Source: Lolium rigidum (lineage: Eukaryota > Streptophyta > Magnoliopsida > Poales > Poaceae). From it: DNA of 64,000 nucleotides. A program made the position numbers and the translations under genes. Numbering within the stretch: the stretch's first letter is position 1; each line of letters starts with the position of its first letter. Under the pieces are notes generated by a model. It did not search any database. It was not told the DNA's origin and saw only the letters and a program-made list of their open reading frames with translations. Of this stretch, positions 1 to 10,618 are shown in pieces. Location: the NCBI RefSeq assembly GCF_022539505.1, contig NC_061508.1:345105484-345169483 (forward strand), given 5' to 3'.

Positions 1-1025
1 GCTCCGGTGTTGTGGATGGTTCCTCGTCGAATTCGAATTCGGGTTCTGGTTCAAGCTACAACTCCATTGGAGGGTCAGGGTCAAATGCCGGTTCCTACTC
101 AAATTCAGGAGCTGGTTCTGGGTCAAGCATAGGCTCGGGATTTGATGCATCCGGCTCCGGTTCAGTTTCCATGTCTGGGTCAGGTTCAAGTTCATCTGCT
201 GGCTCATCAGGTTCAGTGTCGTGGTTTGGCCATTCATATTGTTGTTGCTAGCATCTACTTTTTTTTTTCATCTGTACTCACCCATGCCTTTTGTGCCTTA
301 GGTGCAGGTGCATTCGGAAGTGGCTCGAGTTCTAACTCCGGCTCAATGTCTGGTGCAAACTCGGGTGTCGGTTCAAGCACCGGTGCAATCGGTGCATCAA
401 GCAGTGGATCAAACTCCATGTCCGGTTCAGGGTCAAGCTGAAGCTCCAACTCCGGCACCGCGTCGGGTGCCAATTCAGGCGCTGATTCAAGCTCCGATGC
501 ATTTGGTGCCTCGGGAAGTGGATCGAACTCCATGTCGGGTTCAGGGTCAAGCTCAAGCTCCAGCTCCAACTCGGCATCCGGCTCAATCTCAGGTCCACTA
601 CTCTCATAGAATTACTTTACTCAACTTCCGATATGGAATATTGAAAATACCATATACCATAATCATAAATTCTTACCAAGTCATTAGAAAGTTATATTGT
701 TCCTTGAAGTGGTTAATATAGTAAACTTGTGTTTTATTTTGCTACAGGGTCTACCGGGTCTGGTTCTGGTGCAGGTGCTGGTTCTAGCTCGAGTGCCTGG
801 TCCGGCTCGGGCTCAAACTCGGGCACTCTCTCCGGAGCAGGATCGTCCAGTTGGTCCACCTCAACATCTGGGTCAAACTCAGGCTCATGGTTCGGGCCTG
901 GACAAGGGCTTGGTCCTGGGACACGGCCAGACTTTGGTACAGGTGTAGGAGGAGCGTTCGGATCGGGTTATGGGTTTGGAGGTGGGTCTGGTAATGGACA
1001 TGCCGGTTGGGGCAAGCACCACTAA
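1..1025 (+). CDS. Ser/Gly-rich low-complexity protein gene, 3' part, with in-frame stop
   Basis: I see at least three exons: up to 210, 302-592 and 748-1025 (TAA at 1023-1025). Both introns, 211-301 and 593-747, are GT-AG and interrupt a glycine codon after its first base, so the middle exon is symmetrical (phase 1-1). The product is almost entirely Ser, Gly, Asn and Ala in GSGS-like repeats and ends in an Asn/Gly/His-rich tail (GWGKHH). The middle exon holds two near-copies of a ~95-bp unit. In the first copy the codon at 439-441 is TGA where the second copy has TCA, so the frame is broken although it stays open on both sides. The 5' end lies outside the window. A structural or wall-type glycine-rich protein is possible, but I do not recognise a family. 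It may be a pseudogene. Confidence 0.5.
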
Positions 1026-1584
1026 GACCAGTTATTGTCTTAGAAGGAAATATTGCTCTTGGTTGAGCAAAAATTTCCCCTGTCCAAGTTGCTTTTATGA
1101 AAACATGTGCGCTATATTTTCTTATTCTTTTAACCTTTGAGAACAAGCATGCGCCATGTGAAGTCGTGTGGGAACGATTTGTAATTTATTATTTCAAATT
1201 TTCTTTCTAAAGCCAAGGAAGTTACACAAAATTGGCATTGCTTGAACTTTTATATATGTCCTAGAGCGATTCATTCTCCGTGGCGTTTTGTGTGTTTGAT
1301 CGATCCGATGATCCAGATGGTGCGTCGTTCGACAAAGGCGACGACACGTAGTCGCAAACTAGGCAAAAACTGACAACTCGTTTACGAAGACAAGGTCGTG
1401 CCCTACGTAAGGAAGAGCGGCCGGGTTCACTTTCAATTTAGCTTACAACATTTTCTTCCTGGCCAACACACAATTATGCGCCAAAGCCATCGAAAGCCCT
1501 AGTCAAGTTTTAGTTCTTTATGAGATTGCTCGTGCACCACCGAGCACTGCGTACAATCTTGCGTGTGGAGGGTGGCCGCACCAA

Positions 1585-1829
1585 GCCTCCTGCTGACTTG
1601 TGGTTCTAGCTTGGGTAGCTGGTTCGGTTGGTCCACCTTCGGATTTTCCAGTTGGTCCATCTCTACATCATCCGGGTCAACCTGAGGCTCAGGGTTCATG
1701 CGTGGACAAGGGGTTGGTCCTGGGTCACGGTCGGGCTTCAGTACGGCCATAGGAGTAGTGTCCGTAGGGGTTTATAGGTTCAAAGCTTGGTCCGGTGACG
1801 GACATGCCGGCTGGGGCAAACACAACTAA
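1585..1829 (+). pseudogene. Decayed tandem copy of the last exon of the Ser/Gly-rich gene
   Basis: This stretch aligns by eye with 770-1025. Shared blocks include the run coding for the proline/glycine segment near 900-930 (here near 1707-1730) and the end GGACATGCCGG followed by TGGGGCAA and a TAA (1827-1829). Indels and stops destroy the frame. No splice acceptor is conserved. It looks like a local duplication of the 3' end of the neighbouring gene that then decayed. Confidence 0.6.
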
Positions 1830-1844
1830 GGGCATCTCTAGCGG
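1830..1844 (+). repeat. GGGCATCTCTAGCGG terminal-repeat-like motif
   Basis: The motif GGGCATCTCTAGC begins directly after the decayed exon copy. Its inverse complement occurs at about 16609-16621, 45068-45078 and, diverged, 45223-45236. Motifs of this kind are typical termini of grass non-autonomous DNA elements. I cannot pair this end with a specific partner. Confidence 0.35.
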
Positions 1845-3136
1845 CCCGACTGAAAACGGATGCGAAATGTGACCGCGCTCGTTCGTTTGTATGGCGTCGT
1901 GGACACGAACTTGGCCTTCAGACCACGCTTGATTGTTTCCGTCTGGGGGTGTCCTAGCGACCTAAAGCATTTTGTCCAACGAGACCGCTAAGGATTTATT
2001 CACCAAAGTAGTGCAATATTTGAAACAATAGCCATAGACACAGTGCGAAAGTAGAGGTTCAAAATATAGCAGCACTATCGGAAAACTGTGAAAGTAGAGG
2101 TTCAAAATATAGCAGCACTATCGGAAACAGTGACCGGCCGCGCCCCGCGCGCGCCAACCGACCCATCGATGAGGCCAAAGCACCTACCGACCCGGACCCG
2201 GCCGGACGCAGTAGTCGAAAGCGCCCGGTCGTACGATGTTCCGGCGATCGACATGTTGACGTAGGTCCGCAACCGGCCAAGCTAAACTAGGTTATCAAGT
2301 TCCATGCTATTGACCTCTGTTTATTAAGCACGAACAAATCGGCAGCGTTCAGCATGGGCTCCTCAATTCCAACGTGGAAAATCAGGAAACTAGGAGTAGG
2401 TACGATCGAGAGCATTAAGCGAAGCGATCGCCGTGGCTCGCCCATGAATACGCTGGATCCGGCCCCCGGTCGATCGGTCTCAAACTCTTATCAATCAACT
2501 CCGATCAGCTTCATAGGTTGTTTGTACGCGGTATCGTCACCTGCTTCCGTCCGTGGCCAGTGGCCTTGCTGAATGCCTATCGATTCCGTTTCGTTTTCCG
2601 TCCTTGTTGGTTCACCGTCGTTTGCCAGACCGGCCAAAACTTTCTACCCGTCCGTAAATCCATGACCAGTGCGTCCCTTCACTCCAGCGTGAAAATATAT
2701 CATTTCTTTTTTCTGTTTCCTGAAAAGGCACTACACGAATGTTTGGTAGGTAGCTTCCGTTCTGCTTCATCGTGGCTTACCTGACCGGGCAACACTGTCT
2801 ACCATCGGTAAATCTGCGTCGATCAAACCGATAGAGAGTACCTGGCCGGTGCCGTGCAGTCATGCGCGGTTACGCAGTACGTGCATGCGCTCAAAGAAAA
2901 AGAATACTCTGATCATTGATCAATGGTTAGTTTGGTCGTCAACTCATCATTACAGTCAACCGGCCGTGTATCGATTCAGATGTCGCAATAGCAGCATGGA
3001 GCGGAGTCGACCGCATGCGTGGTAGGATCAGCGACGCAGCTTTATTAACACCGTACGTGTGTATTATTTGAGATGCCAGCATGGAGTGCAGTGGCTTGGA
3101 TTGGATGGGTGTGATCAGCGACGTGTTAGCGTCTTG
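1845..3136. other. Intergenic DNA, no gene recognised
   Basis: No convincing coding frame, RNA gene or element terminus is visible apart from the short tandem duplication listed separately. Short open frames here have no recognisable protein content. Confidence 0.5.
2047..2131. repeat. 43-bp tandem duplication (two copies)
   Basis: Copies at 2047-2089 and 2090-2131 both read GAAAGTAGAGGTTCAAAATA and continue almost identically, differing only near the end. The near-identity indicates a recent local duplication. Confidence 0.85.
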
Positions 3137-3151
3137 ATCACCCTGCCATGA

Positions 3152-4954
3152 CACTGTAAAATGTAAGAAGGGTGTTTCATCTCACCAACCCCGCGTCGCC
3201 CGAGCTCGGGCGACACGGGGAACCTCGCCGCCGCAGTCGCTCCGGCCCTCATCCTCCTCTCCCCCGCCTCGCCGCCGCTGGAGGGGGCGCCGGCGAAGCC
3301 GCGCGCGCTTCAAGGATGGTGGCGGCGGCGCGTTTTTTGCTCCTCCCAAGGCTCTCGCGCGAAGGTCTGCAGGCGGCGAGGTGGCGGTGGTTCCGCGGGT
3401 CGAGCTGGCGGCGCTGGGGGCTGCTGGGTGTGCGGCGCGGAGGGAGGTCAGCGGAGGCTGCTGGAGGTGGAAGGGGCTCGTTGGGGCTGCGGCGGGGCGG
3501 CCCTGTTCGGGGCCCATCTGGGCCTGGAGGGCCGCGGACGGCGCGCGCAGGCTCGTGCCTGGGGCTTGGCGCTGGCTCCAGGGCGGCGTGGCTGCTGGTG
3601 GAGGTCCTCGTGGCGGCGCGTCCGGCCGGGGCGGCGGCGCGGCGGTCTGCGGCGTCGAGCGGTGGACGTGCCGGGTGCGGCAGGAGAGTGCTCGCTCTGC
3701 GGCTGCGTGCGACTTGCAGCGAGGAAGCCGGGGCGGCGGCCCCGGATCGGTTGGCTGCCCTTGGGCGGCGGCATGCTAGTCGTGGCTTGAGGTGTTGCAG
3801 CTTCCGCAGCATGCGGAGGAGGCGGAGTGTTGGTGGTCGACGGCGATGGTATGCGGGCAGGCCTATGGCTGCCCTGCCGGTGTAGGAGGCCTCGACGGGA
3901 GGGGGGCTTGCTCCGGGTGAAAGCTCAGCCCGACTTGGTCGGTGCCGGCGATGGCGACGCCCCCAGGGCGCCGTTCCCCTTCTTGAAGGCATCGTCGTGG
4001 AGCTCCTACCTCTCCTAGTTTCAAGGCTTCGTGCTCTCCGGGTGAAAATCCAAGCTCTTGCCTAGGCCGGAGCGGGCGACGGCGGCGATCTCGTCGCTTT
4101 CCTTCTTGGAGGCGTCGTCTTTGGAGCGCATGACCTTCGCTCGGCGAGGGTGGCATGTTTGTCGGGCTGCGTTGCCTTGCCGTCTACGTTGGAGGATGCC
4201 GAGGCGGCGGCCTCGGGTAGGTGGCTGTGTGCCGGGGCGGCGGTCCCGGAAGGCGGTGCGGCAGCATCTCTATGGTGCGGGGATGTGGCTTGCCACGGCT
4301 TAGGTGGCAACCCCGGCCGTGTGGGCGGCGGGGCGGTCGGCTCGGTCGGATGCGTCCTGGTGGGGACATTCGGACGTTATGTCGGGGCGGCGGCCCCGGA
4401 TGAGTTGGTGTGATGCCCGTGGTCTGCGGCCGTTTGCCCTGTGCAGTTTGGGTTGCGGGTGGACGAATCGTGCGGCGTTGCAGCTCGAGAGCGAGCGGTG
4501 GTACGTCGGGGCGGCGGCCCCGGAAGGTGGTGGCCTTGGTGGACATGCAGGGCGCGACGGAGCAGGGGTATGTCGGAGCGGCGGCTCCGAATGTTCATCA
4601 TCTTGACGGTGTTGAGGACATTGACTTTGTGTCGCGAGGGCGACAAGGTCGTTTTGGCGCAGTTCTCTGAGAGGTTCGTCTTCTTCGGCTATGTTGGAGT
4701 GTCCCGTGTCTGCTCTCCCATAGTAGGCACGGCGTCTTCGCTCCGGTTTGGTTGGATGGCAAGCTAGTCTTGACGAGTGTGTCGACGTCCGCTTGTATCA
4801 GCAGTGTGTCCGAGTGGGTTTGTTCTTGTGGCGTGGCGAGTGTGGCCCCGTGGTGTCTTTGTATGGTTTTCGCATGGTTTTCTCCTAAAAACTATGCACT
4901 TTCTTCTTAATTAATGGATGAGGCAAAGCTTTTGCCTCCGTTTTAAAAAAAAAA
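3152..4954 (+). mobile_element. GC-rich non-LTR retroposon with poly(A) tail and 15-bp TSD
   Basis: The element is flanked by perfect 15-bp direct repeats ATCACCCTGCCATGA at 3137-3151 and 4955-4969 and ends in an A-run (4945-4955), the hallmark of target-primed reverse transcription. Near its 5' end is a perfect 20-bp palindrome (3195-3214). The body is very GC-rich, so frames stay open in several registers without a recognisable protein. Five GC hairpins of the form CCGGGGC...GCCCCGG lie near 3728, 4232, 4382, 4505 and 4572. The last ~95 bp, including a GAGGCAAA/TTTTGCCTC hairpin at 4920-4938, match the tail of the LINE-like element at 56959. There is no reverse transcriptase, so it must have been moved in trans. 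Confidence 0.8.
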
Positions 4955-4969
4955 ATCACCCTGCCATGA

Positions 4970-5699
4970 TCGTCCAGCCGAGCCGACGGACCGGCCATTG
5001 ATGAGCCCGCCCGGCGGCATTGCATGCAACGCAAGTGGGTTGACCAGGGAGGGCGTGGCGTCGCCAGCCGGCTAGGCGGCTGCTGGCCAGGCTAAAGTCC
5101 AGACAAGTTGTGCCAGTAGCTGGATATACTCCAAGTTGCTTCAGTTGGGAGATTGGCAGCTGGGGCGATGAGCGCGCCGAAATAAATTGGCACGCCGGTT
5201 TCCTCCTGCCCTGCCTGCCGGCTGCCGGATGCTGCCGCGCCGGTCCACGACGACCAGACACCTGCTGCAGCCTGCAGGGTCCCCTCCGAACATCTAGTCC
5301 ATACTCTCGGGCGAGCAGAACCATTAATTTCTGGAAACGATCGATCTCGACCATCCGTCGATCTTGAGACCTTTCAGCGATGGACGCAACTCGCAGGCAG
5401 CTTCCTCTTCTTATTCTGCTGCCATGACCAAGCTTGTGTGTTGCGATGTGAAGAAAGTAGGCATCATCGTTCCTGGCCGTAGAGTCTTCTCTACAGGATT
5501 GGCTTGGAGCTGGAACGCAGTCGTTCCTAACCGTGAACTGTTCACAGGAGACCACAGCCCATGAACGGTGTCAACACGCATGCACTCTGTGATATCGAAT
5601 GGTCACAGATTCACCCAACATATTCTGGTATACGAGATATCTCTAGAAGTTTTTTCCTTAGAAATGTGTAGTCTAAAACGATTCCACCAAGTCTATAGA
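4970..5699. other. Intergenic DNA, no gene recognised
   Basis: This is unique-looking sequence between the retroposon TSD and the CACTA terminus. Open frames on both strands overlap and none carries a recognisable domain. Confidence 0.45.
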
Positions 5700-6112
5700 C
5701 ACTAGTGGAAAACAGGCCTAATGTCGCGGGTCGTATGACCCTTTTGTCGCGGGCGGCCAGGCGCGACAAGGGAGGCGCGACAAAAGGTCCACCTTTTGTC
5801 GCGGGTCTCTTACGACCCGCGATATAAGGTCCACCACGTGGCAGCCGCGGGGCGCGCAGGGGACAGGCCCTTTTGTCGCGGGTGGTATTACCACCCGCGT
5901 CAAAGGCCCTCTACGTGGCGGGCGCACAACGCCGTCGCTTTAGGGTTTGAGGGGTGCAGCACCCCCCCCCCCGCCACCTCATTTTTTCATTCGAAAATAA
6001 AAGTTGCATATATTTGTACGCTACTAGAAGTGGTACACGTTCATTCATATAATCGATCAAAAAAATATTGGAAGCAAAAGTCGATTCCCCTTTACATGTA
6101 GATTTCCCTTAC

Positions 6113-6130
6113 ATATATATATATATATAC
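6113..6130. repeat. (AT)n microsatellite
   Basis: This is a short uninterrupted AT-dinucleotide run inside the CACTA terminal region. Confidence 0.8.
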
Positions 6131-6225
6131 ATTTAGCTCACGATCGACAAGCGGTACTAACGACCGTCTATTTGGAGGTAGAGCTTCTATTTGGACTAAA
6201 CAAGCCTTTGTTGTTTAGTACTTCT

Positions 6226-7003
6226 TTAACCAAAAGTCCCGCCAGCTTCCTCCGCAATTCCTAGTAGGTGTTCCTTTGGTTGGAGTGTGTCCCGCATGTA
6301 GTCGACCTATATAGGAAAATGAGATGAGTATTACTATATCAATGTTGATAACGAAATATTGACGAAAATAAATAAAGTTGTGAATGTTATTGCTTACGTT
6401 GAATTTATTATTGTTCTGCTTCTCAGTGGTTAACATGCGAATGGACTCGCAAACGTAGTATCCACATAGATTCGTCCCTTGTGGCTGCCGAGGGCACGGT
6501 ACATGAGTAAATGTTAGCTTCTCCGCCTGAGTACTCTGCTTATGATGGTTCTTGAAAGCTGTCCAAGCCCCTGCCAAGCAAAAGAATGATTGAATGAGTG
6601 GATAATTAATTGATATCTCACAAAAGATATAGCGCAGCGATGAAGGAAATTACACTTGGAGCAACTCTCGCAAGTCGCGGAACCCGTCCACGCCTCTACT
6701 CGATGGGTCTCTTACTTCAACTATTCCCTTATCAACTTTAATGTCTAGTAGTATCCAGTGGAAGCCGCACATGATGTTATGTATATACGTCGGGAATTAC
6801 ACTTAACATCGAGTAAGAAAAATCATTAATTGGATGTGCATAAAAGATCATTAAGACTCTCACTCGTAGTTGTAAGGAAACAATATTGAATCACAGAAAT
6901 ATTGCTCCCCCAAAAACCTGAGTAGGTTTCCCCCCGTTTCTTCTTTGTTATACTTTACCGTTTGAACATTTACTTTATCTGGGTCAACAAACCCAATATT
7001 GTG
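6226..7003 (-). pseudogene. CACTA-encoded Ulp1-type cysteine protease domain (C-terminal exons)
   Basis: Reading leftward, I see exons near 7003-6869 (ends ILFPYNYE), 6785-6657 (FHWILLDIK, then VEVRDP), about 6566-6398 (GTNLCGYYVCES) and 6306-6226 (stop TAA 6226-6228). The introns have plausible GT and AG ends: donor AAC/GTAAGC at 6398 and acceptor ATATAG/GTCGAC at 6306. The catalytic His (FHW), Asp (VRDP), Gln (RQPQG) and Cys (CGYY) of the C48/Ulp1 family are all visible. In CACTA elements such a domain is often fused to the transposase-related ORF. The upstream part is cut by the LTR insertion starting near 7004. Confidence 0.7.
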
Positions 7004-7749
7004 TTACCCTCCAAAACCCCCCGACGGGCGTTGGTTAAGCAACACGAAGAGCCGGGAAGCTCCCAGGGCCGCTTAGTGGATCCCTGGCACCTCGCGTCGT
7101 CCCGCAAATCTTCTGGCCAACGTCCTGGCGGTTGCTAGGGCGTGCCACCCGACCTAGACCCGATCGGGAAGGTGTTAGTGCTTCGATTGTTCCTGCATGG
7201 TAGACACGTAAACATTAAATACGAGCCCTATCGGCTCTCAGGTTTCCCTGTGGATCGGCTCAAGGAGCCGATCGCCCCATGTTTCACGTTGGATTTACAA
7301 TGGCATGGGGATCCTGCTTGACCAGGACAAAGCTAAAGCGATCCACGACAGTTTAGGGTTTTCACCGCATAATCGGAACGTCCTACGTGCGATCGGGCCT
7401 AGCAGCTACGAGAGACGATGCAAACTACCCCTACGAGAGGCCTAAAAACCAACATAACGTTGATCCCCGGAACATCCCTCGCAGGGACGGTAAACAACAC
7501 CTAACGCACCACCGGATCCTCCGACCCCAACATAAGGCCTAACTATGCAGATATTAAACTAATCCTTGCGTAGCAAGGAGCAACTATAACGGATCGGATC
7601 TACTAAGTAAGAACAAGCAAGATGCTGCCCTTACGTCTGGGTAGACGTAAGGGCAGCTAGGTGTCTAGGGACGGCATTGCCACGCAGATATGCACGTGAA
7701 GGCACCAATGCAAGCCCCTAAACACCTAAGGATAAATAGTACTGCTCGC
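7004..7749. mobile_element. Unclassified LTR-like fragment inserted in the CACTA
   Basis: The sequence starts TGTTACCCTCCAAAACCCCC at about 6999, directly where the Ulp1 exon is cut. It contains the inverted motif CGGCTC...GAGCCG near 7255-7272. It has no coding potential. It resembles an LTR of a large Gypsy-type element, but I cannot name the family. It ends where the next LTR family begins (7750). Confidence 0.4.
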
Positions 7750-8458
7750 TGATGGCGTGTAACTCACACGTTCGTTGGGAACCCCAAGAGGAAGGTATGA
7801 TGCGCACAGTAGCAAGTTTTCCCTCAGAAAGAAACCAAGGTTTAATCGAACCAGGAGGAGCCAAGAAGCACGTTGAAGGTTGATGGTCGCGAAATGTGAT
7901 GCGGCGCAACACCAGGGATTCCGGCACCAACGCGGAACCCGCACAACACAACCAAAGTACTTTGCCCCAACGAAACAAGTGAGGTTGTCAATCTCACCGC
8001 TTGCTGTAACAAAGGATTAAACGTATCGAGTGGAAGATGTTTGCAAAGAAAATAGTAAAACACAATTGCAGTAGATTGTATGCTATGTAAAGAATAGGAC
8101 CGGGGTCCACAGCTCACTAGAGGTGTCTCTCCCATAAGATAAAGCATGTTGGGTGAACAAATTACAGTCGGGCAATTGACAAATAGAGAAAGGCATAACA
8201 ATGCATATACATGATATGATAAATATAGTGAGATTTAATCCGGGCATTACGACAAAGTACATAGACCGCCATCCAACCGCATCTATGCCTAAAAAGTCCA
8301 CCTTCGAGGTTATCATCCGAACCCCTCCAGTATTAAGTTGCAAAGCAACGGACAATTGCATTAAGTATGGTGCGTAATGTAATCAACAACTACATCCTTA
8401 GACATAGCATCAATGTTTTATCCCTAGTGGCAACAAGCACATCACAACCTTAGAACCT
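7750..8458 (-). mobile_element. Fragment of the main Gypsy LTR family (first ~709 bp as read on +)
   Basis: It begins TGATGGCGTGTAACTCACAC and is collinear with the LTRs of elements A and B (for example 37925 onward). It stops abruptly after AACCTTAGAAC, and the remaining half of such an LTR appears only after the N gap, at 10619-11341. The family's sense strand is the minus strand here. Confidence 0.85.
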
Positions 8459-10518
8459 ACTGTCACGATCCCGGGTGGGATCGATTGTTTGGTCCGTTCT
8501 CCGAGCCGGGGAACTTTCTTTCTTTTCCCGCTTGTTGTCGCCGCTTGCTTGGCCTTGAGGGGTGCACTCAATTGCTTCCCGGCTCACACTTCTAGTTGAT
8601 GGTTTGCTCGCGCTAGCACTATCCTCTCTTTGCTCTACCAATTACCTTCTCAAGTGTGCATGTATAGTCATCCTTCTTCTCGTCTAAGTCATATTGCGAT
8701 GGTGTGTTCGGAAAATCAAGAGCATATGCTTTTTGCTTCTCTCGTATATGGTGATGGGGGCTTGGGTTTCTCCTTATGAAAATGCTCATGATTGTGTTTC
8801 TTTACAACGGCATCAGTTTCCTCTTCAGTAAGATCGTAAGGACGGGGGAGGACCCTTTGGTACTCTTGGGAGGGGCGATAGTCAGCGGACAGGACTCTTC
8901 AAACACTTCCGCTTGGGTGCATGCTGAGTCTTAGTGGGCGCAGGCGGTGGCGCAGGAGATGGAGATGGACTAGGGATGTGGTGGTCATACTCATGGGGTG
9001 ATGGTAGCATGTGACCACTCGGAGGAGGTGATGGTGACCTGCGATCACTTGGAGGTGGTGATGGTGACCTCCGATGACTAGTAGGGGGTACCCGGCCCGG
9101 AAGCTTGATGTTTTTCTTCTCCCGAGAATGAGGTCACCCAATACGTCTTCGAGTGTAACCGACCTTCACCTCCCGGGATTTCAAGCTGCAATGACTCAAA
9201 CATCGGTACAATTGAATCCACCCCGACACGAGCATAGCCAGCTGGAATCTCACTGCCACACCATAGTGCCGGCTCACCTTCGGGTCCTAATGCGAGGTAA
9301 CACATAGCCGACCGCCACCTTAAGAGATATGTTCCCGAACACCTCATGGAGATCACAAGGTGTTTTCTTCCTTGATTCCATCCACGTGGTAGCCAGGACC
9401 ACCATCTATCATCCGTGTACATTCGGGCGGGGCCTCCGAGTCAGCCACGCTACTGCTTCGCCGCTGAGATATGCCAGCAGGTATTATCCGTCTCGCGCCG
9501 TCCTTTAAGTTCGTCAATCTCCCGCTGCTCGTCGCTGGATCTCCCGCCGCTGTCTGGTCAAGTCGGCGTTGGAACTCCGGTCATCCGGTCATTCCGCACC
9601 TCCAGCTGGCGTTGTTTTGCTCTCGCTCGGCTTCTATAAGACTCTGCATCGTCCGGAAACCCAAGCGACCACGGATAACTAGGGCCAAAGCCTCTTGTTC
9701 GTCCTCCCTTTTTAGGATTACCGAGGACAAGCGTCAGCAAGCCTTTCTCTCTATCAGGAACAAACTTCAATTTTCCCGATTTAATATCTGCCATCACTTC
9801 AAGTATTTTTCCCTGGGTATCTTAACCTTGCTGTGACTTTGAACAAGGTCCCCTGTCCGCATGTCATACTCACAGCCATGCGCAAGGAACCAATTTCGAG
9901 CCCTCAAGTCCCACTTTTCTCGGATGGGTTCTGGAGTGATCCCATTCCGCTGCATCTCAGCCTCTTGTGCTTCCCACTTAGGCATGGCTACTTGGTAGCC
10001 CCCTCGCCCCGTATGATGGTGATATGTCTTTTGCTTGCATTCTTCTTGTTTTTCTTTGACAATGCCACAAAGCATCCTCCTCGAGCTCTTGTACTTCACA
10101 AATGAATCCCATTATGCTCATGCTTCGATAGATAGCCTTCAAATTTTGGAGGCTTGTTGTCCTCCCTTATAATTTGCCCATAACCGGTTCTTCCACGCCC
10201 AGAAAAGTTCCCCCATCTTCTGAAGAGCCCACTTCTTCACTAGCTGCCTCTGCTTGTCCATCTCAGTCTGCGATCCCAATTCTGGCAAGGTGAAATGTGC
10301 CATGAGGTCGTCAAAAAGCTTGTCTTTGTACCTATCGGCAACCTCACTTTCGGGCACCTTCTTGCACTTATTCCATTCTCTAAAATCCCTAACCATAACT
10401 CCGCACTGATTTTTAAATATTGTTGCGTCTTGTGCGGGTTCCACCGGTTGGCCTTTAGGTGATATACATGTAATTGTCCAGTGGTCATCTTTACCCAACT
10501 TCTTTGCCGGGCCTCGTT
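8459..10518 (-). mobile_element. CACTA transposon, internal coding part
   Basis: Minus-strand fragments encode a plant CACTA (En/Spm) transposase-related protein. The order, transposase domain first and Ulp1 last toward 5700, fits a single CACTA element split by LTR sequence. Frames between 8450 and 9422 encode low-complexity and degenerate downstream parts. These include a three-unit ~30-bp repeat near 9005-9090 that encodes His-rich peptide on one strand. Confidence 0.65.
9558..10518 (-). pseudogene. Plant transposase domain (Ptta/En/Spm, Transposase_24 type), partial
   Basis: The minus-strand exons run 10518-10139, 10099-9794 and 9797-9558. Visible family features are a basic start (GPAKKLGKDDHW), an IFKNQCGVMVRDFREW segment, the WKNRLWANYKG block, the KTYHHHTGRGGYQVAMPKW block and a GDLV segment. 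These are the conserved landmarks of the plant En/Spm transposase-associated domain. The N-terminal side runs into the N gap at 10519. Frame changes between segments could be introns or decay. Confidence 0.7.
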
Positions 10519-10618
10519 NNNNNNNNNNNNNNNNNNNNNNNNNNNNNNNNNNNNNNNNNNNNNNNNNNNNNNNNNNNNNNNNNNNNNNNNNNNNNNNNNN
10601 NNNNNNNNNNNNNNNNNN
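10519..10618. other. Assembly gap, 100 N
   Basis: There are exactly 100 N, a conventional arbitrary gap size. It is flanked on the left by CACTA coding sequence and on the right by the second half of a Gypsy LTR. Confidence 0.98.

Larger units (their letters stand above)
5700..7003 (-). mobile_element. CACTA transposon, terminal part with Ulp1 protease exons
   Basis: The terminus begins CACTAGTGGAAAACAGGCC at 5700. It is followed by subterminal palindromic repeats built on TTTTGTCGCGGG and its inverse (5720-5910), as usual for cereal CACTA (En/Spm) elements. The coding exons for an Ulp1-like protease read leftward from about 7003 to 6226. The rest of the coding region appears to continue at 8459-10518, separated by LTR fragments. 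The opposite terminus is not visible. Confidence 0.75.

Noticed and set aside
255..569. Minus-strand 104-codon frame with repeated acidic Glu-Leu-Asp-Pro motifs
   Set aside because: It is the complement of the Ser/Gly repeats. The plus strand has consistent splice sites and phase, while the minus frame runs through the presumed intron 1.
3172..4670. Many overlapping open frames up to 247 codons on both strands in a GC-rich block
   Set aside because: The block lies inside the poly(A)-tailed retroposon. GC richness and repeated GC hairpins keep all frames open, and none resembles a known protein.
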